64,000 nucleotides of DNA from Pokkaliibacter sp046614695. Its GTDB lineage: Bacteria > Pseudomonadota > Gammaproteobacteria > Pseudomonadales > Balneatricaceae. Made by a program: the position numbers and the translations under genes. Location of the stretch: positions 127,819 through 191,818 of the forward strand of contig NZ_JBKKHQ010000008.1 in NCBI RefSeq assembly GCF_046614695.1. The letters run 5' to 3'. The stretch's first letter is position 1; every line of letters starts with the position of its first letter. The notes beneath the pieces were generated by a model. That model did no database searches, had not been told where the DNA came from, and worked only from the letters and a program-made list of their open reading frames with translations. Positions 8,135-16,539 of the stretch are shown piece by piece.

Positions 8135-8605
8135 ATGTCTACGCTGGCTGCCGACTTAATCTATCCACTGGTGAATGGGCTTGTCCGTTTACCCCTGTGG
8201 AGTAGCGCTCAGGCGCGCCAACAGCTTCGGCTTAAAGGTCTGGCTTGGTGTGCCTGCCGTGGACATGTACGGGCGCAAAGCCAATACGGACATTTTCTGT
8301 ATTTTCGCGGACGCAGCTCAGAGCAGCGTCATCAGGGAGTGCAGTTTATTATTGCGGCGGCTCAGGCTGGCGATGTGAACTCCCAATATCAGGCAGCGCT
8401 GTTACTCGAGCAGGGCAGTGATGCACTGGAGATGAACACCGCTGCGGCGATTCACTGGTATCAACAAGCCGGTGAACAAGGGCATGTGCAGTCCGTGCGT
8501 CGGCTCATTCAGATTTACAGCAAGGGTGAGCTGGGCGTGAATGTTGATGGTCAGCAGGCCCGTTACTGGATGGCGAAAGACCAGCGCCATGAGTTGGCTT
8601 CCTGA
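8135..8605 (+). CDS. Sel1-repeat (TPR-like) protein
   Basis: A 156-residue protein with at least two Sel1-like repeats. AQAGDVNSQYQAALLLEQG and AAIHWYQQAGEQGHVQSVRR carry the spaced Ala/Gly pattern of these alpha-alpha units, and a final weaker unit ends YWMAKDQ. Such solenoids mediate protein-protein contacts. There is no clear cleavable signal, although the N-terminus (LIYPLVNGLVRLPLW) is hydrophobic. The partner is unknown. Confidence 0.7.
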   Translation: MSTLAADLIYPLVNGLVRLPLWSSAQARQQLRLKGLAWCACRGHVRAQSQYGHFLYFRGRSSEQRHQGVQFIIAAAQAGDVNSQYQAALLLEQGSDALEMNTAAAIHWYQQAGEQGHVQSVRRLIQIYSKGELGVNVDGQQARYWMAKDQRHELAS

Positions 8606-8691
8606 GCCTGCTGATCGACCTCTCTACTTCTTTTTTATTTCCTTTCCTTATGCAGCGCTGTCCTTAGGCTGCCTTCAGACAACTTCAATTA

Positions 8692-9213
8692 TCAGAGTGC
8701 CATGCCAGAAGGCCGGGCAAGGTCATGGGCAATCGACTGGTAGTGCTTGATCAGGTGCAGGTTGGTCGGCAGTGGCCAGTCAAACTCGGCAGGGAAGAGC
8801 TTCAGATCGCTTTCTGCCAATGGTAGCAAGTAACGGTCTTCATATTCCAAATGCTTTTGCTGTGCCGTAATCCAGAAGTGAAGACGTGCGAGTAATTCTG
8901 TGCTGGTTAGCGTATCGCTTCGTTCAATCCCTTCCAGAATGCGACGCAGCTCATCGGACTGGTTCTCCAGTGCCTGATGGTCTTCATGCAGCTGTCGATA
9001 GAGTTTTCCCATTGACGGGTTATGGCTGGCGAGATGGCTCATCAGCTGGTCTTCCAGTGGATGGTGGTAGCGCTCGGCATAGTCGCCGATGTAGTCGAGG
9101 GTTTCTTTTACGAGCGTCAGGCTGAGTTCGCCACGGTTAAGGTGCTCTTCCAGCAGGTGAAGCATGCTGTAGAGATGAAGGTGGTCCTGCTTGAGTTGGT
9201 AGATAACGTCCAT
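8692..9213 (-). CDS. Hemerythrin-domain protein
   Basis: A 173-residue cytoplasmic protein with the hemerythrin four-helix pattern: H in KQDHLHLYSMLHLLEEHL, HHPLEDQLM, HEDHQALE, and HLEYEDRYLLPLA with its terminal H-x-x-x-E/D ligands. These would hold a di-iron site that binds oxygen or reacts with NO and peroxide. The ATG follows a very strong ribosome site (GAGGAGG). It lies downstream of ahpCF in the same direction, but a terminator (9341-9384) separates them, so it probably has its own promoter. Confidence 0.85.
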   Translation of the reverse strand: MDVIYQLKQDHLHLYSMLHLLEEHLNRGELSLTLVKETLDYIGDYAERYHHPLEDQLMSHLASHNPSMGKLYRQLHEDHQALENQSDELRRILEGIERSDTLTSTELLARLHFWITAQQKHLEYEDRYLLPLAESDLKLFPAEFDWPLPTNLHLIKHYQSIAHDLARPSGMAL

Positions 9214-9340
9214 CGCATTTCCTCCTCTAAGGTGGTTAAAAACCAGCCTAGAGCAGTCAGGATGACAGCGTTATGACATGGATCAATCCGGCCGAAATTC
9301 ACATGGCGATGAATTTTTACGGAAGGCCAAATAGCCGTAA

Positions 9341-9384
9341 AAAAGAAACCCCACGCACTGCAATCGTATTGCAGCACCGTGGGG
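9341..9384 (-). terminator. Rho-independent terminator of ahpF
   Basis: On the minus strand, outer arms CCCCACG/CGTGGGG enclose an inner pair CTGCAAT/ATTGCAG and are followed by TTTCTTTTTT. It lies 60-104 bp beyond the ahpF stop. Confidence 0.85.
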
Positions 9385-9444
9385 CTGAAAGCGCTGCCAG
9401 CAATTTTTGACAGCGCCAAAGGGAGTGGTTCGAGCCTGCTTGCC

Positions 9445-11022
9445 TTAAGCAGCTGCTTCCTCAGCGGGTGCGGAGACACGAATCAGGTGGTCGAAAGCGC
9501 CCAGGGCTGCATTGGCACCTGAACCCATAGCGATGATGATCTGCTTGTAGGGCACATTGGTCACGTCACCTGCGGCGAACACGCCGGGCAATGAGGTTTC
9601 GCCACGGGGGCCAACCACAATCTCGCCGAAGCGGGATAGCTCAATGCCGCTGTCTTTCAGCCATTCGGTGTTAGGCACCAGGCCGATCTGCACGAAGATG
9701 CCCGCCAGCTCAACTTTATGGCTGTCACCGGTGCCGCGATGGGTGTAGGTCAGACCAGTGACGCGTTGGCCATCACCGAGGACCTCAGTGGTTTGTGCTT
9801 CAGTAATAATGGAAACGTTACGCAGCGAGCGCGCCTTACGTTGCAGCACGTCATCCGCCTTAAGCGTGGTACCGAACTCCAGTACGGTGACATGTTCGAC
9901 AATACCAGCCAGATCAATCGCGGCTTCGATACCGGAGTTACCACCACCAATAACAGCGACTTTCTTGCTCTTAAAGAGTGGGCCGTCGCAGTGCGGGCAG
10001 TAGGCAACGCCTTTGCCGCGGTACTCTTTTTCACCGGGGACGTTCATTTCACGCCAGCGTGCACCAGTCGATAAGAGTACTGATTTACTGCTGAGGGTGG
10101 CGCCGTTTTCCAGTTCAATATGAATACGGTGACCAGCCACGCTCAGTTTCTTGGCCTGTTGCTCGGACATGATGTCGACTTCATAGTCTCGTACATGTTC
10201 TTCGAGGTTGGCGACCAGTTTTGGGCCTTCAGTCGCTTTCACCGAAATGAAGTTTTCGATGCCAACGGTATCCAGCACCTGGCCACCAAAGCGATCGGTC
10301 ACGATGCCGGTACGAATACCTTTACGGGCGGCATAGATAGAGGCTGCCGCACCTGCAGGGCCAGCACCGACAACCAGAAAATCGAACTCTTCTTTTTTGC
10401 TCAGCTCCGCGGCTTTACGTTTTGACGCACCAGAGTCCACCTTGTTGAGGATTTCAGGCAGTGTCATACGTCCTTGGGCAAACTGCTTGCCGTTCAGAAA
10501 AACTGTTGGCACTGCCATGACATTCCGGCTGGTGACTTCTTCCTGGAAGAGTGAGCCATCAATCATGACATTGGTAATACGTGGGTTAATCGCAGCCATC
10601 ATGTTCAGCGCCTGAATGACTTCCGGGCAGTTCTGACAGCTGAGGGAAACATAGGTCTCAAACTGGAAATCACCTTCAAGCTGGCGAACCTGTTCAATCA
10701 GGCTCTCATCAATTTTCATTGGGTGGCCGCCGCTATGCAGCAGGGCAAGAACCAGCGAGGTGAATTCATGGCCCATGGGAAGGCCGGCAAAGCGGATGAC
10801 AGTCCCTTTTGCTGCACTCTTGACCAGCATGGAAGGCGTACGTTCAGAGCTGTCATCAGAAATAGTGAGGCTTACCAGATCCGACAGGCTGTCGATATCT
10901 TGTGCCAGAGCGTGGAGCTCCTGTGACTTGCTGCTATCGTCGAGTGCGACAACCAGTTCAACAGGGGTTTTCAGATTGGCCAGGTACGTGCGTAGTTGTT
11001 GCTTGAGATTGGTGTCTAACAT
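9445..11022 (-). CDS. ahpF: Alkyl hydroperoxide reductase subunit F
   Basis: FAD- and NADH-dependent disulfide reductase that recycles AhpC. It is about 525 residues from the chosen ATG at 11022, which follows GAGGAAAGG; a start 21 bp upstream would add seven residues and is less likely. The N-terminal tandem thioredoxin-fold domain carries SCQNC (CxxC). The pyridine nucleotide-disulfide domain has FLVVGAGPAGAAASIYAARKG, the redox CPHCDG motif, VAVIGGGNSGIEAA for NADH, and GVFAAGDVT at the C-terminal FAD site. It sits downstream of ahpC, with a very stable hairpin in the 121-bp spacer. Confidence 0.95.
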   Translation of the reverse strand: MLDTNLKQQLRTYLANLKTPVELVVALDDSSKSQELHALAQDIDSLSDLVSLTISDDSSERTPSMLVKSAAKGTVIRFAGLPMGHEFTSLVLALLHSGGHPMKIDESLIEQVRQLEGDFQFETYVSLSCQNCPEVIQALNMMAAINPRITNVMIDGSLFQEEVTSRNVMAVPTVFLNGKQFAQGRMTLPEILNKVDSGASKRKAAELSKKEEFDFLVVGAGPAGAAASIYAARKGIRTGIVTDRFGGQVLDTVGIENFISVKATEGPKLVANLEEHVRDYEVDIMSEQQAKKLSVAGHRIHIELENGATLSSKSVLLSTGARWREMNVPGEKEYRGKGVAYCPHCDGPLFKSKKVAVIGGGNSGIEAAIDLAGIVEHVTVLEFGTTLKADDVLQRKARSLRNVSIITEAQTTEVLGDGQRVTGLTYTHRGTGDSHKVELAGIFVQIGLVPNTEWLKDSGIELSRFGEIVVGPRGETSLPGVFAAGDVTNVPYKQIIIAMGSGANAALGAFDHLIRVSAPAEEAAA

Positions 11023-11059
11023 GACCTTTCCTCGTTGAAGCAAGACAGTAGGGGAGAGT

Positions 11060-11081
11060 GGGCCAACCCGAAGGCTGGCCC
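11060..11081 (-). other. UUCG-capped hairpin between ahpC and ahpF
   Basis: In the transcript, GGGCCAGCC and GGUUGGCCC pair (nine pairs, one G-U) around a UUCG loop closed by C-G, an exceptionally stable tetraloop. No U-run follows, so it looks like an mRNA-stability or partial read-through element setting the ahpC:ahpF ratio rather than a full terminator. Confidence 0.65.
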
Positions 11082-11143
11082 TGCACCGGGCCCCCGCTGA
11101 TGTTGCCGGTCAGCGAGGGTTGGGTGTGAGTAGGGCAGGCAAT

Positions 11144-11713
11144 TTAGATTTTGCCGACCAGATCCAGAGAAGGAGCCAGCGTTTCAGAACCTGGCTGCCA
11201 TGCCGCTGGGCAGACTTCGCCATCGTGTTCTGCAACGTACTGGGCTGCCTGAATTTTGCGAACCAGCTCTTTAGCAGAGCGGCCGATGCCCAGGTCATGA
11301 ATTTCAGCGACTTTGATTTCGCCTTCAGGGTTGATCACGAAAGTGCCGCGCAGAGCCAGACCTTCTTCCTCGATCATCACACCGAAGTTACGGCTGATAG
11401 CACCGGTAGGATCGCCGATCATCGGGAATTTGATCTTCTGAATGGTTTCAGAAGCGTCATGCCATGCTTTGTGGGTGAAGTGAGTGTCAGTGGATACGGA
11501 GTAGCACTCAACGCCCATTTCCTGCAGCTGTGCGTAGTAATCAGCCAGGTCGCCCAGTTCGGTTGGGCAAACAAAAGTGAAGTCAGCAGGGTAGAACATC
11601 ACAACAGCCCACTTACCCTTCAGGTCAGCGTCGGTGACATTGATGAATTCGCCGTTGTGGTAAGCAGTGGCGTTGAAAGGCTTGATGACGGTGTTGATCA
11701 GTGATTGAGTCAT
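11144..11713 (-). CDS. ahpC: Alkyl hydroperoxide reductase subunit C (2-Cys peroxiredoxin)
   Basis: A 189-residue typical 2-Cys peroxiredoxin that reduces H2O2 and organic peroxides. The peroxidatic Cys is in FYPADFTFVCPTELGDLADY and the resolving Cys in EVCPAAW near the C-terminus. Length and sequence match the enterobacterial AhpC group. It is the first gene of an ahpC-ahpF unit. The upstream region contains an OxyR-like tetrad and a 12-bp perfect palindrome. Confidence 0.96.
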   Translation of the reverse strand: MTQSLINTVIKPFNATAYHNGEFINVTDADLKGKWAVVMFYPADFTFVCPTELGDLADYYAQLQEMGVECYSVSTDTHFTHKAWHDASETIQKIKFPMIGDPTGAISRNFGVMIEEEGLALRGTFVINPEGEIKVAEIHDLGIGRSAKELVRKIQAAQYVAEHDGEVCPAAWQPGSETLAPSLDLVGKI

Positions 11714-11768
11714 TGATGTAAAACCTTCTTTAAGTGAGTGAGTTGGCTACGAAACAAGAACCATACTA

Positions 11769-11780
11769 GTCACCGGTGAC
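11769..11780. promoter_or_regulatory. 12-bp palindrome upstream of ahpC
   Basis: GTCACCGGTGAC is a perfect palindrome 56-67 bp before the ahpC start, between the gene and the OxyR-like site. It may overlap the promoter. The binding factor is unknown. Confidence 0.35.
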
Positions 11781-11791
11781 GATTGGGTGAA

Positions 11792-11828
11792 TTTTAATGT
11801 TTGTATGATCCTGATAGATAAAAACTAA
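11792..11828 (-). promoter_or_regulatory. Candidate OxyR site for ahpC
   Basis: OxyR contacts four ATAG/CTAT-like tetrads spaced by 7 bp. Here the minus strand reads TTAG-N7-CTAT-N7-ATAC-N7-AAAA. Eleven of 16 contact bases match by eye, with exact spacing, 79-115 bp upstream of the ahpC start. No oxyR gene is in the window. Confidence 0.4.
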
Positions 11829-11999
11829 TGGCTGAACCGGAAGTCATGCATAAGCACTAAAATGCTATATAGTTGAAGGCATTGGCCGATCCAGCGACTG
11901 GCTAACCGCTAATGACGTTAGAGATGGCTGCTAGCGCACTTTATTCTTTGGATAAGAAATCTTCAGGCAAGACGTTCTTCGAGCAAGTGAAGGGAAATT

Positions 12000-12494
12000 A
12001 TGGATATCAACCTCTCTCCTCTGGCCAGCATGGAAGACATTCGTGATGCGATTCGTCGCTGTACCGCTGATGACATCATTTGTTGTCACGCTGAGGCGGT
12101 ATTTCAGGAAGCCAAGCGCGCACTCCAGCAAAGCGCCAAAGCGGATGTCACCCTGCAGTTGATTGACTATGACGGCTACGCTGTTCGTCAGGCGTCCAGT
12201 CGTAGAAAAGGTGAAGAGGGCAAGAAAAAGCTGGTTAACCAGCTCACGCCCCAGCAGATGGCCGTGGTCGCTGCTCTGGAGAAAGTCTTGCAGCATTGTC
12301 GTCGTCATAATATTGCACTGGTCGGGTTCAGCGATTCTCTTGTCGCCGTTCCTGCCCACATGCTGGAAGCAAGCACCCATGCCGTTCATACCATGGCGGC
12401 ACTGGAGATTAACTCCCATCAGGCTTATCGTGGAATGGACTGGGATGATCTGGAGGAGCCTGTGGAACTCAGTCAGGAGCCTGTCGAAGACTGA
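12000..12494 (+). CDS. Conserved-looking hypothetical protein, 164 residues
   Basis: Soluble protein with no signal peptide or membrane segment. It is largely alpha-helical, with a Lys/Arg-rich patch (SSRRKGEEGKKKL, residues about 66-78), a Cys-Cys pair near residue 28 and an acidic tail (DWDDLEEPVELSQEPVED). A GAAGGGAAATT ribosome site precedes the ATG. It is divergent from ahpC. I do not recognise the family and assign no function. Confidence 0.6.
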   Translation: MDINLSPLASMEDIRDAIRRCTADDIICCHAEAVFQEAKRALQQSAKADVTLQLIDYDGYAVRQASSRRKGEEGKKKLVNQLTPQQMAVVAALEKVLQHCRRHNIALVGFSDSLVAVPAHMLEASTHAVHTMAALEINSHQAYRGMDWDDLEEPVELSQEPVED

Positions 12495-13048
12495 GCAGCC
12501 TTTACCCCCTTTTTGTGAGCTGTGCTGTTCGCTTTAAAGTGGTAAATGATGTTTGGCCCTAATTTCTGTCGTTGTAATGATCTTTTTTGATCAAAGTCTT
12601 TGTTTGTATCAAAATCCTTTCGTTGGTTTTTGAGTGTAGGATCTAAGTAAACAGGCTCGTTCATTGAGTGTCTGTTTAAAGCTTTATAACAATATCTTTT
12701 TCGTTCCCCTCTTAATTTTTCTTAATCCCGCCGATATTAATTTCAAGCTTTTGAAATTGCATGTATTAATGAACTCTGGTCATTCTCAGCTCAGTGACCA
12801 CGCACGCTGGCGCTCTGCGTCCATTGTTCAGTAAAGCGTTTTTAGGTCATAAGTTTCTATTCCGAGCATTTGGTCGAAAATTGGCCGAATGGTAAAAAAG
12901 CAAGTCACTGATTTACGGCAGGTTTTTGTCAGGTTGAGAGAAAACACAAAGTGAGGGTTTTGTTGCTTTTTGGGGGATGCTTTCCTATCCTTTAAATTGT
13001 TTATCTCTCTTTTCTTTTGTTCTTTTAGGTAACCGAGAGTAATTTTAT
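12495..13048. other. AT-rich gap upstream of the type I secretion operon
   Basis: The 554 bp contain no convincing gene. The region includes the palindrome TTTGATCAAA at 12586-12595, an 8-bp inverted repeat (12739-12758) and a pyrimidine-rich leader (about 12980-13030) just before the operon. Its length suggests a complex regulatory region. Confidence 0.5.
12739..12758. repeat. 8-bp inverted repeat upstream of secretion operon
   Basis: AATTTCAA and TTGAAATT form a perfect repeat around GCTT, 291-310 bp before the ABC transporter start. No U-run follows. It may be an operator for the LuxR-type protein encoded in the operon, but this is inference. Confidence 0.4.
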
Positions 13049-15193
13049 ATGTCTGTCGCGGAAGAGTTAGAACGCGATAATCAGCAAGCCGTGTATGACC
13101 CGTTACTGGATTGTCTTCTGGTTTTATGTCGACGTAACGGTATTGCTAAAACACGTGATCAGCTGATTACTGGTTTGCCTATCAAAGACCAGCGTCTGAG
13201 CATCGATTTATTTGCTCGTGCTGCTGAGCGCGCCGGGCTTAAAAGTCATGTCGCTCGTGGCCAGTTTGATCAGATCAGCGCATTGTCATTTCCTGTCATT
13301 CTGATGATGAAAGACGGCGATGCTTGCGTCATGGTTGAGAAAGATGGCTCAAACGCTGGAATCATATTTCCGGCGCAGCCAAATGACGTTATCTCGGTCG
13401 AGCTCGAAGAGCTTAAGAAAAACTTCTCGGGTGTCTACATCCTGGCGCGCAAGGAATACCGAGCCAGCCGTAATCGTGAAGTGCATCAGGTTTCTGAGCG
13501 CCACTGGTTCTGGGGCACTTTAGAGCGCTACAAGCCTGTTTACCGGGATGTTCTGATCGGCAGCTTGTTTATCAACATGATTGCGCTGATCAGCCCCTTG
13601 TTCACCATGAACGTTTATGACCGCGTTGTACCGAACCAGGCCTTTGATACTCTGTGGGTGCTGGCGCTGGGAATGGGGCTCGCTTACATCATGGACTTCA
13701 CCCTCAAGAGTGTCCGCGCCCACTTTCTGGAAGTGACCGGTAAGAAGATTGATGTTGTGCTGTCTTCGAAACTGTTTGAGCAGACGCTGAATCTCAAACT
13801 GAAGGCCAAGCCCGGCTCTGTCGGCAGTTATGCGTCGAATCTGCGAGAGTTCGATTCGGTGCGTAACTTCTTCACCTCCGCCTCAATGGTCACGCTAATC
13901 GATTTCCCTTTCTCGATTCTGGCTCTGATAACGATCGGCTGGATTTCTCCCTGGATGATGATCGTTCCCGGTATTGCCATGCCAATGGTGTTTCTCTATG
14001 GCTGGTGGGTGCGAAAGCCCATCATGGCGGCGATGGAGCATGTCTATAGCTCCGGATCGCAGAAAAATGCGGTATTGATCGAGAGCCTTACGGGGCTTGA
14101 AACGCTGCGTATTCTGGGAGGCGAGAGCTGGGCGCAGCGCAAGTGGGAAGCCGCTGTGGCTCACTCCAGCAATTGGGGAATCAAGGCGAAGGCCTGGACA
14201 TCTTCTGTTGGTCACGTTTCTGCGATTATTCAGCAGTTCGCGACGATCTGTACGGTCATTGTCGGTGTGTATCTTATCTCCGAACAAGAAATGTCGATGG
14301 GTGGGCTGATTGCTTCTGTCATTCTGACTACTCGTGCCATTCTGCCAATGGCCCAGGCAGCTGGTCTGCTGGCGAATTATCAGCAAACCCAACTGTCGTT
14401 AAATGGTCTTGAGGAGATCATGAAGCGGCCTGTGGAGAATGATCCAAATCGTGAGTTTGTTGAGCGCCAGCATTTTGATGGTGATATTGAATTCATTAAC
14501 GTGAGCTTTACCTATCCGGATCAGGAGCAAAAAGCCCTTGAGGGCATCAATCTCAAGATTAACAAGGGTGAGAAAGTCGCCGTTATAGGCAAGATTGGCT
14601 CAGGCAAATCAACACTGGGCCGTTTGATTATGGGGCTTTATGAGCCTGAAGATGGCTCGGTACGCATTGATGGGATTGATACCAAGCAGATCAGTATCTC
14701 GGATCTACGCCGTGGCGTGGGCTTTGTGCCGCAAGATATCACCCTGTTCTCTGGCACCCTGAAAGAAAACTTACTGGTTGGCTCCCCCATGGCGACGGAC
14801 AGCGAGCTGATTCGGGCGTCTGTGCTCTCAGGGGTTTCTGAGTTTGTGAACCTGCACCCCAAAGGTTTCGACATGATGGTCGGTGAGCGTGGTGAAGGTC
14901 TTTCCGGTGGACAGCGCCAGTGTATTGGTCTTGCCCGTGCCCTGATAAGTGATCCCGCTGTCTATGTCCTGGATGAACCTACCAATGCGATGGACTCCAG
15001 TACGGAAGAGCGTTTTAAAAAGCAGCTGAGTAGTTTGCTGGCTGACAAAACGCTGGTGCTCGTAACTCACAAGTCGTCGCTGCTGTCTCTGGTTGATCGC
15101 GTAGTTATTGTTCACCAAGGCAAGATTGTTGCTGATGGGCCGAAAGATGCTGTGCTTGAAGCTTTGAAGCATGGCCGGTTGAAGGTGGGTTAA
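13049..15193 (+). CDS. Type I secretion ABC transporter, LapB/RTX type
   Basis: Inner-membrane ATPase of a type I secretion system, 714 residues. It has an N-terminal C39-peptidase-like domain (about 15-140), a six-helix membrane domain (about 165-430) and a nucleotide-binding domain (about 480-714) with Walker A GKIGSGKST near 515, signature LSGGQRQ near 617 and Walker B VYVLDEP near 639. The C39-like domain has no catalytic Cys at the expected place (LLDCLLVLCRRNG lacks the Q-x-x-x-x-C pattern), so it probably docks substrate rather than cleaving a leader. This is the pattern of LapB and HlyB, which export large adhesins or toxins. The substrate gene is not in the window. Confidence 0.88.
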   Translation: MSVAEELERDNQQAVYDPLLDCLLVLCRRNGIAKTRDQLITGLPIKDQRLSIDLFARAAERAGLKSHVARGQFDQISALSFPVILMMKDGDACVMVEKDGSNAGIIFPAQPNDVISVELEELKKNFSGVYILARKEYRASRNREVHQVSERHWFWGTLERYKPVYRDVLIGSLFINMIALISPLFTMNVYDRVVPNQAFDTLWVLALGMGLAYIMDFTLKSVRAHFLEVTGKKIDVVLSSKLFEQTLNLKLKAKPGSVGSYASNLREFDSVRNFFTSASMVTLIDFPFSILALITIGWISPWMMIVPGIAMPMVFLYGWWVRKPIMAAMEHVYSSGSQKNAVLIESLTGLETLRILGGESWAQRKWEAAVAHSSNWGIKAKAWTSSVGHVSAIIQQFATICTVIVGVYLISEQEMSMGGLIASVILTTRAILPMAQAAGLLANYQQTQLSLNGLEEIMKRPVENDPNREFVERQHFDGDIEFINVSFTYPDQEQKALEGINLKINKGEKVAVIGKIGSGKSTLGRLIMGLYEPEDGSVRIDGIDTKQISISDLRRGVGFVPQDITLFSGTLKENLLVGSPMATDSELIRASVLSGVSEFVNLHPKGFDMMVGERGEGLSGGQRQCIGLARALISDPAVYVLDEPTNAMDSSTEERFKKQLSSLLADKTLVLVTHKSSLLSLVDRVVIVHQGKIVADGPKDAVLEALKHGRLKVG

Positions 15194-15196
15194 ATC

Positions 15197-16537
15197 ATGG
15201 GAATGCATCTGCCAAAACTTAACCGCCATACCGAGCAGGACGAAGTGCAGCTCTCATTTGCATCGGACCTGGCTGAAGCGTTGAAGAACCAGAACGTTGA
15301 ACGGGGTAAGTGGATTTACTGGTCCATTATTTGTCTGATCATTGTTGCCATCGCGTGGGCTTATTTTGCCAAACTGGATGAAATTACCCGAGGTCAGGCC
15401 AAGGTCATCCCTTCCAATCAACTGCAAACCATTCAGAACCTTGAGGGCGGTATTGTCTCTGAAATCCTGGTCAAAGAAGGCCAGAAAGTCAGTAAAGGCG
15501 ACGTTCTGGTTCGTATTGATGCGACCCGTTTTAACGCCAGTTTTCAGGAAAACGTTCAGAAGAAAAATGCCCTTGAAGCCAAAATTGCACGTTTGCAGGC
15601 AGAAGTTAATGGCAAAGACTTTGTGCCAAAAGGGGATAGCGAATACTGGAAGCAGGAGCAGAACTTTTTCGAGATTCGCCAGCGAGGCCTCAAAGAAAGC
15701 CTTTCCACACTTGAGTATCAGGTTGAGCAAAAGCAGCGTGAGTTGGAAGAAGCGAGAACCAAACTGGGCCAGCAGCAGCGCAGTTATGGCCTGATTTTAA
15801 AAGAGTTGAATATCACCAAACCGCTGGCCGAAAAAGGCGTTGTCTCTGAGGTCGATTTGTTGCGCTTACAGCGAGATGCCAATGATGCAGCGGGTGAAAT
15901 TTCCGGTTTGAAAGTTGCGATTCCCCGTCTGCAGGCGGCAGTTGATGAAGCTAAACAGAAAATGGAGGAGCAGAAAGTTGCCTTCAAACAGGATGCTCAG
16001 AAAGATCTTAACGATGCGATTGCTCAATATCGTCCGCTGGAGGAAATGCAAGGCGCGCTGCAGGACCAGGTTAAACGTACGACGGTACGAGCTCCGGTGG
16101 ATGGTATTGTCCAGCGTATCCTGGTGAATACCGTTGGAGGGGTGGTGCAGCCGGGTATGGATATTATTGAGATCGTGCCCACCGATGAGAATCTGCTGAT
16201 TGAGGCGAAAATCCGGCCTTCAGACATTGCTTATCTGCACCCGGGTCAAATGGCGCAAGTGCGGTTTACCGCCTATGATTTTGCTACTTACGGCGGGTTG
16301 AAAGCAGAATTAATCAATATCAGTCCTGATACGGTCAAAGACGAAGAAGACCGAGAGTCTTACTACATCGTTCGTCTGCGTACTCTGGAAAATCATCTGG
16401 GAAAAGGGGATGAAAAATTGCCCATCATTCCCGGTATGACCGCAACTGTTGATATCAAGACCGGTAAAAAGACCGTGTTGGATTATTTGCTCAAGCCGGT
16501 ATTCCGAGCAAAAGAGACTGCATTGAGGGAGCGCTAG
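15197..16537 (+). CDS. Type I secretion membrane-fusion protein, HlyD/LapC family
   Basis: Periplasmic adaptor linking the ABC transporter to the outer-membrane channel, 446 residues. It has a cytoplasmic N-terminus, a single membrane helix (IYWSIICLIIVAIAWAYFA, about residues 35-55), a lipoyl/barrel segment with LEGGIVSEILVKEGQKVSKG, a long coiled coil (about 115-290, rich in Glu, Lys and Gln) and the second lipoyl half RAPVDGIVQRILVNTVGGVV followed by the beta-barrel. It starts 3 bp after the ABC gene, so the two are co-translated. Confidence 0.92.
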   Translation: MGMHLPKLNRHTEQDEVQLSFASDLAEALKNQNVERGKWIYWSIICLIIVAIAWAYFAKLDEITRGQAKVIPSNQLQTIQNLEGGIVSEILVKEGQKVSKGDVLVRIDATRFNASFQENVQKKNALEAKIARLQAEVNGKDFVPKGDSEYWKQEQNFFEIRQRGLKESLSTLEYQVEQKQRELEEARTKLGQQQRSYGLILKELNITKPLAEKGVVSEVDLLRLQRDANDAAGEISGLKVAIPRLQAAVDEAKQKMEEQKVAFKQDAQKDLNDAIAQYRPLEEMQGALQDQVKRTTVRAPVDGIVQRILVNTVGGVVQPGMDIIEIVPTDENLLIEAKIRPSDIAYLHPGQMAQVRFTAYDFATYGGLKAELINISPDTVKDEEDRESYYIVRLRTLENHLGKGDEKLPIIPGMTATVDIKTGKKTVLDYLLKPVFRAKETALRER

Positions 16538-16539
16538 CT

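Noticed and set aside
12578..12593. TGATC-TTTTTT-GATCA as a possible FNR or Crp site
   Set aside because: The spacing does not fit the FNR (TTGAT-N4-ATCAA) or Crp consensus.
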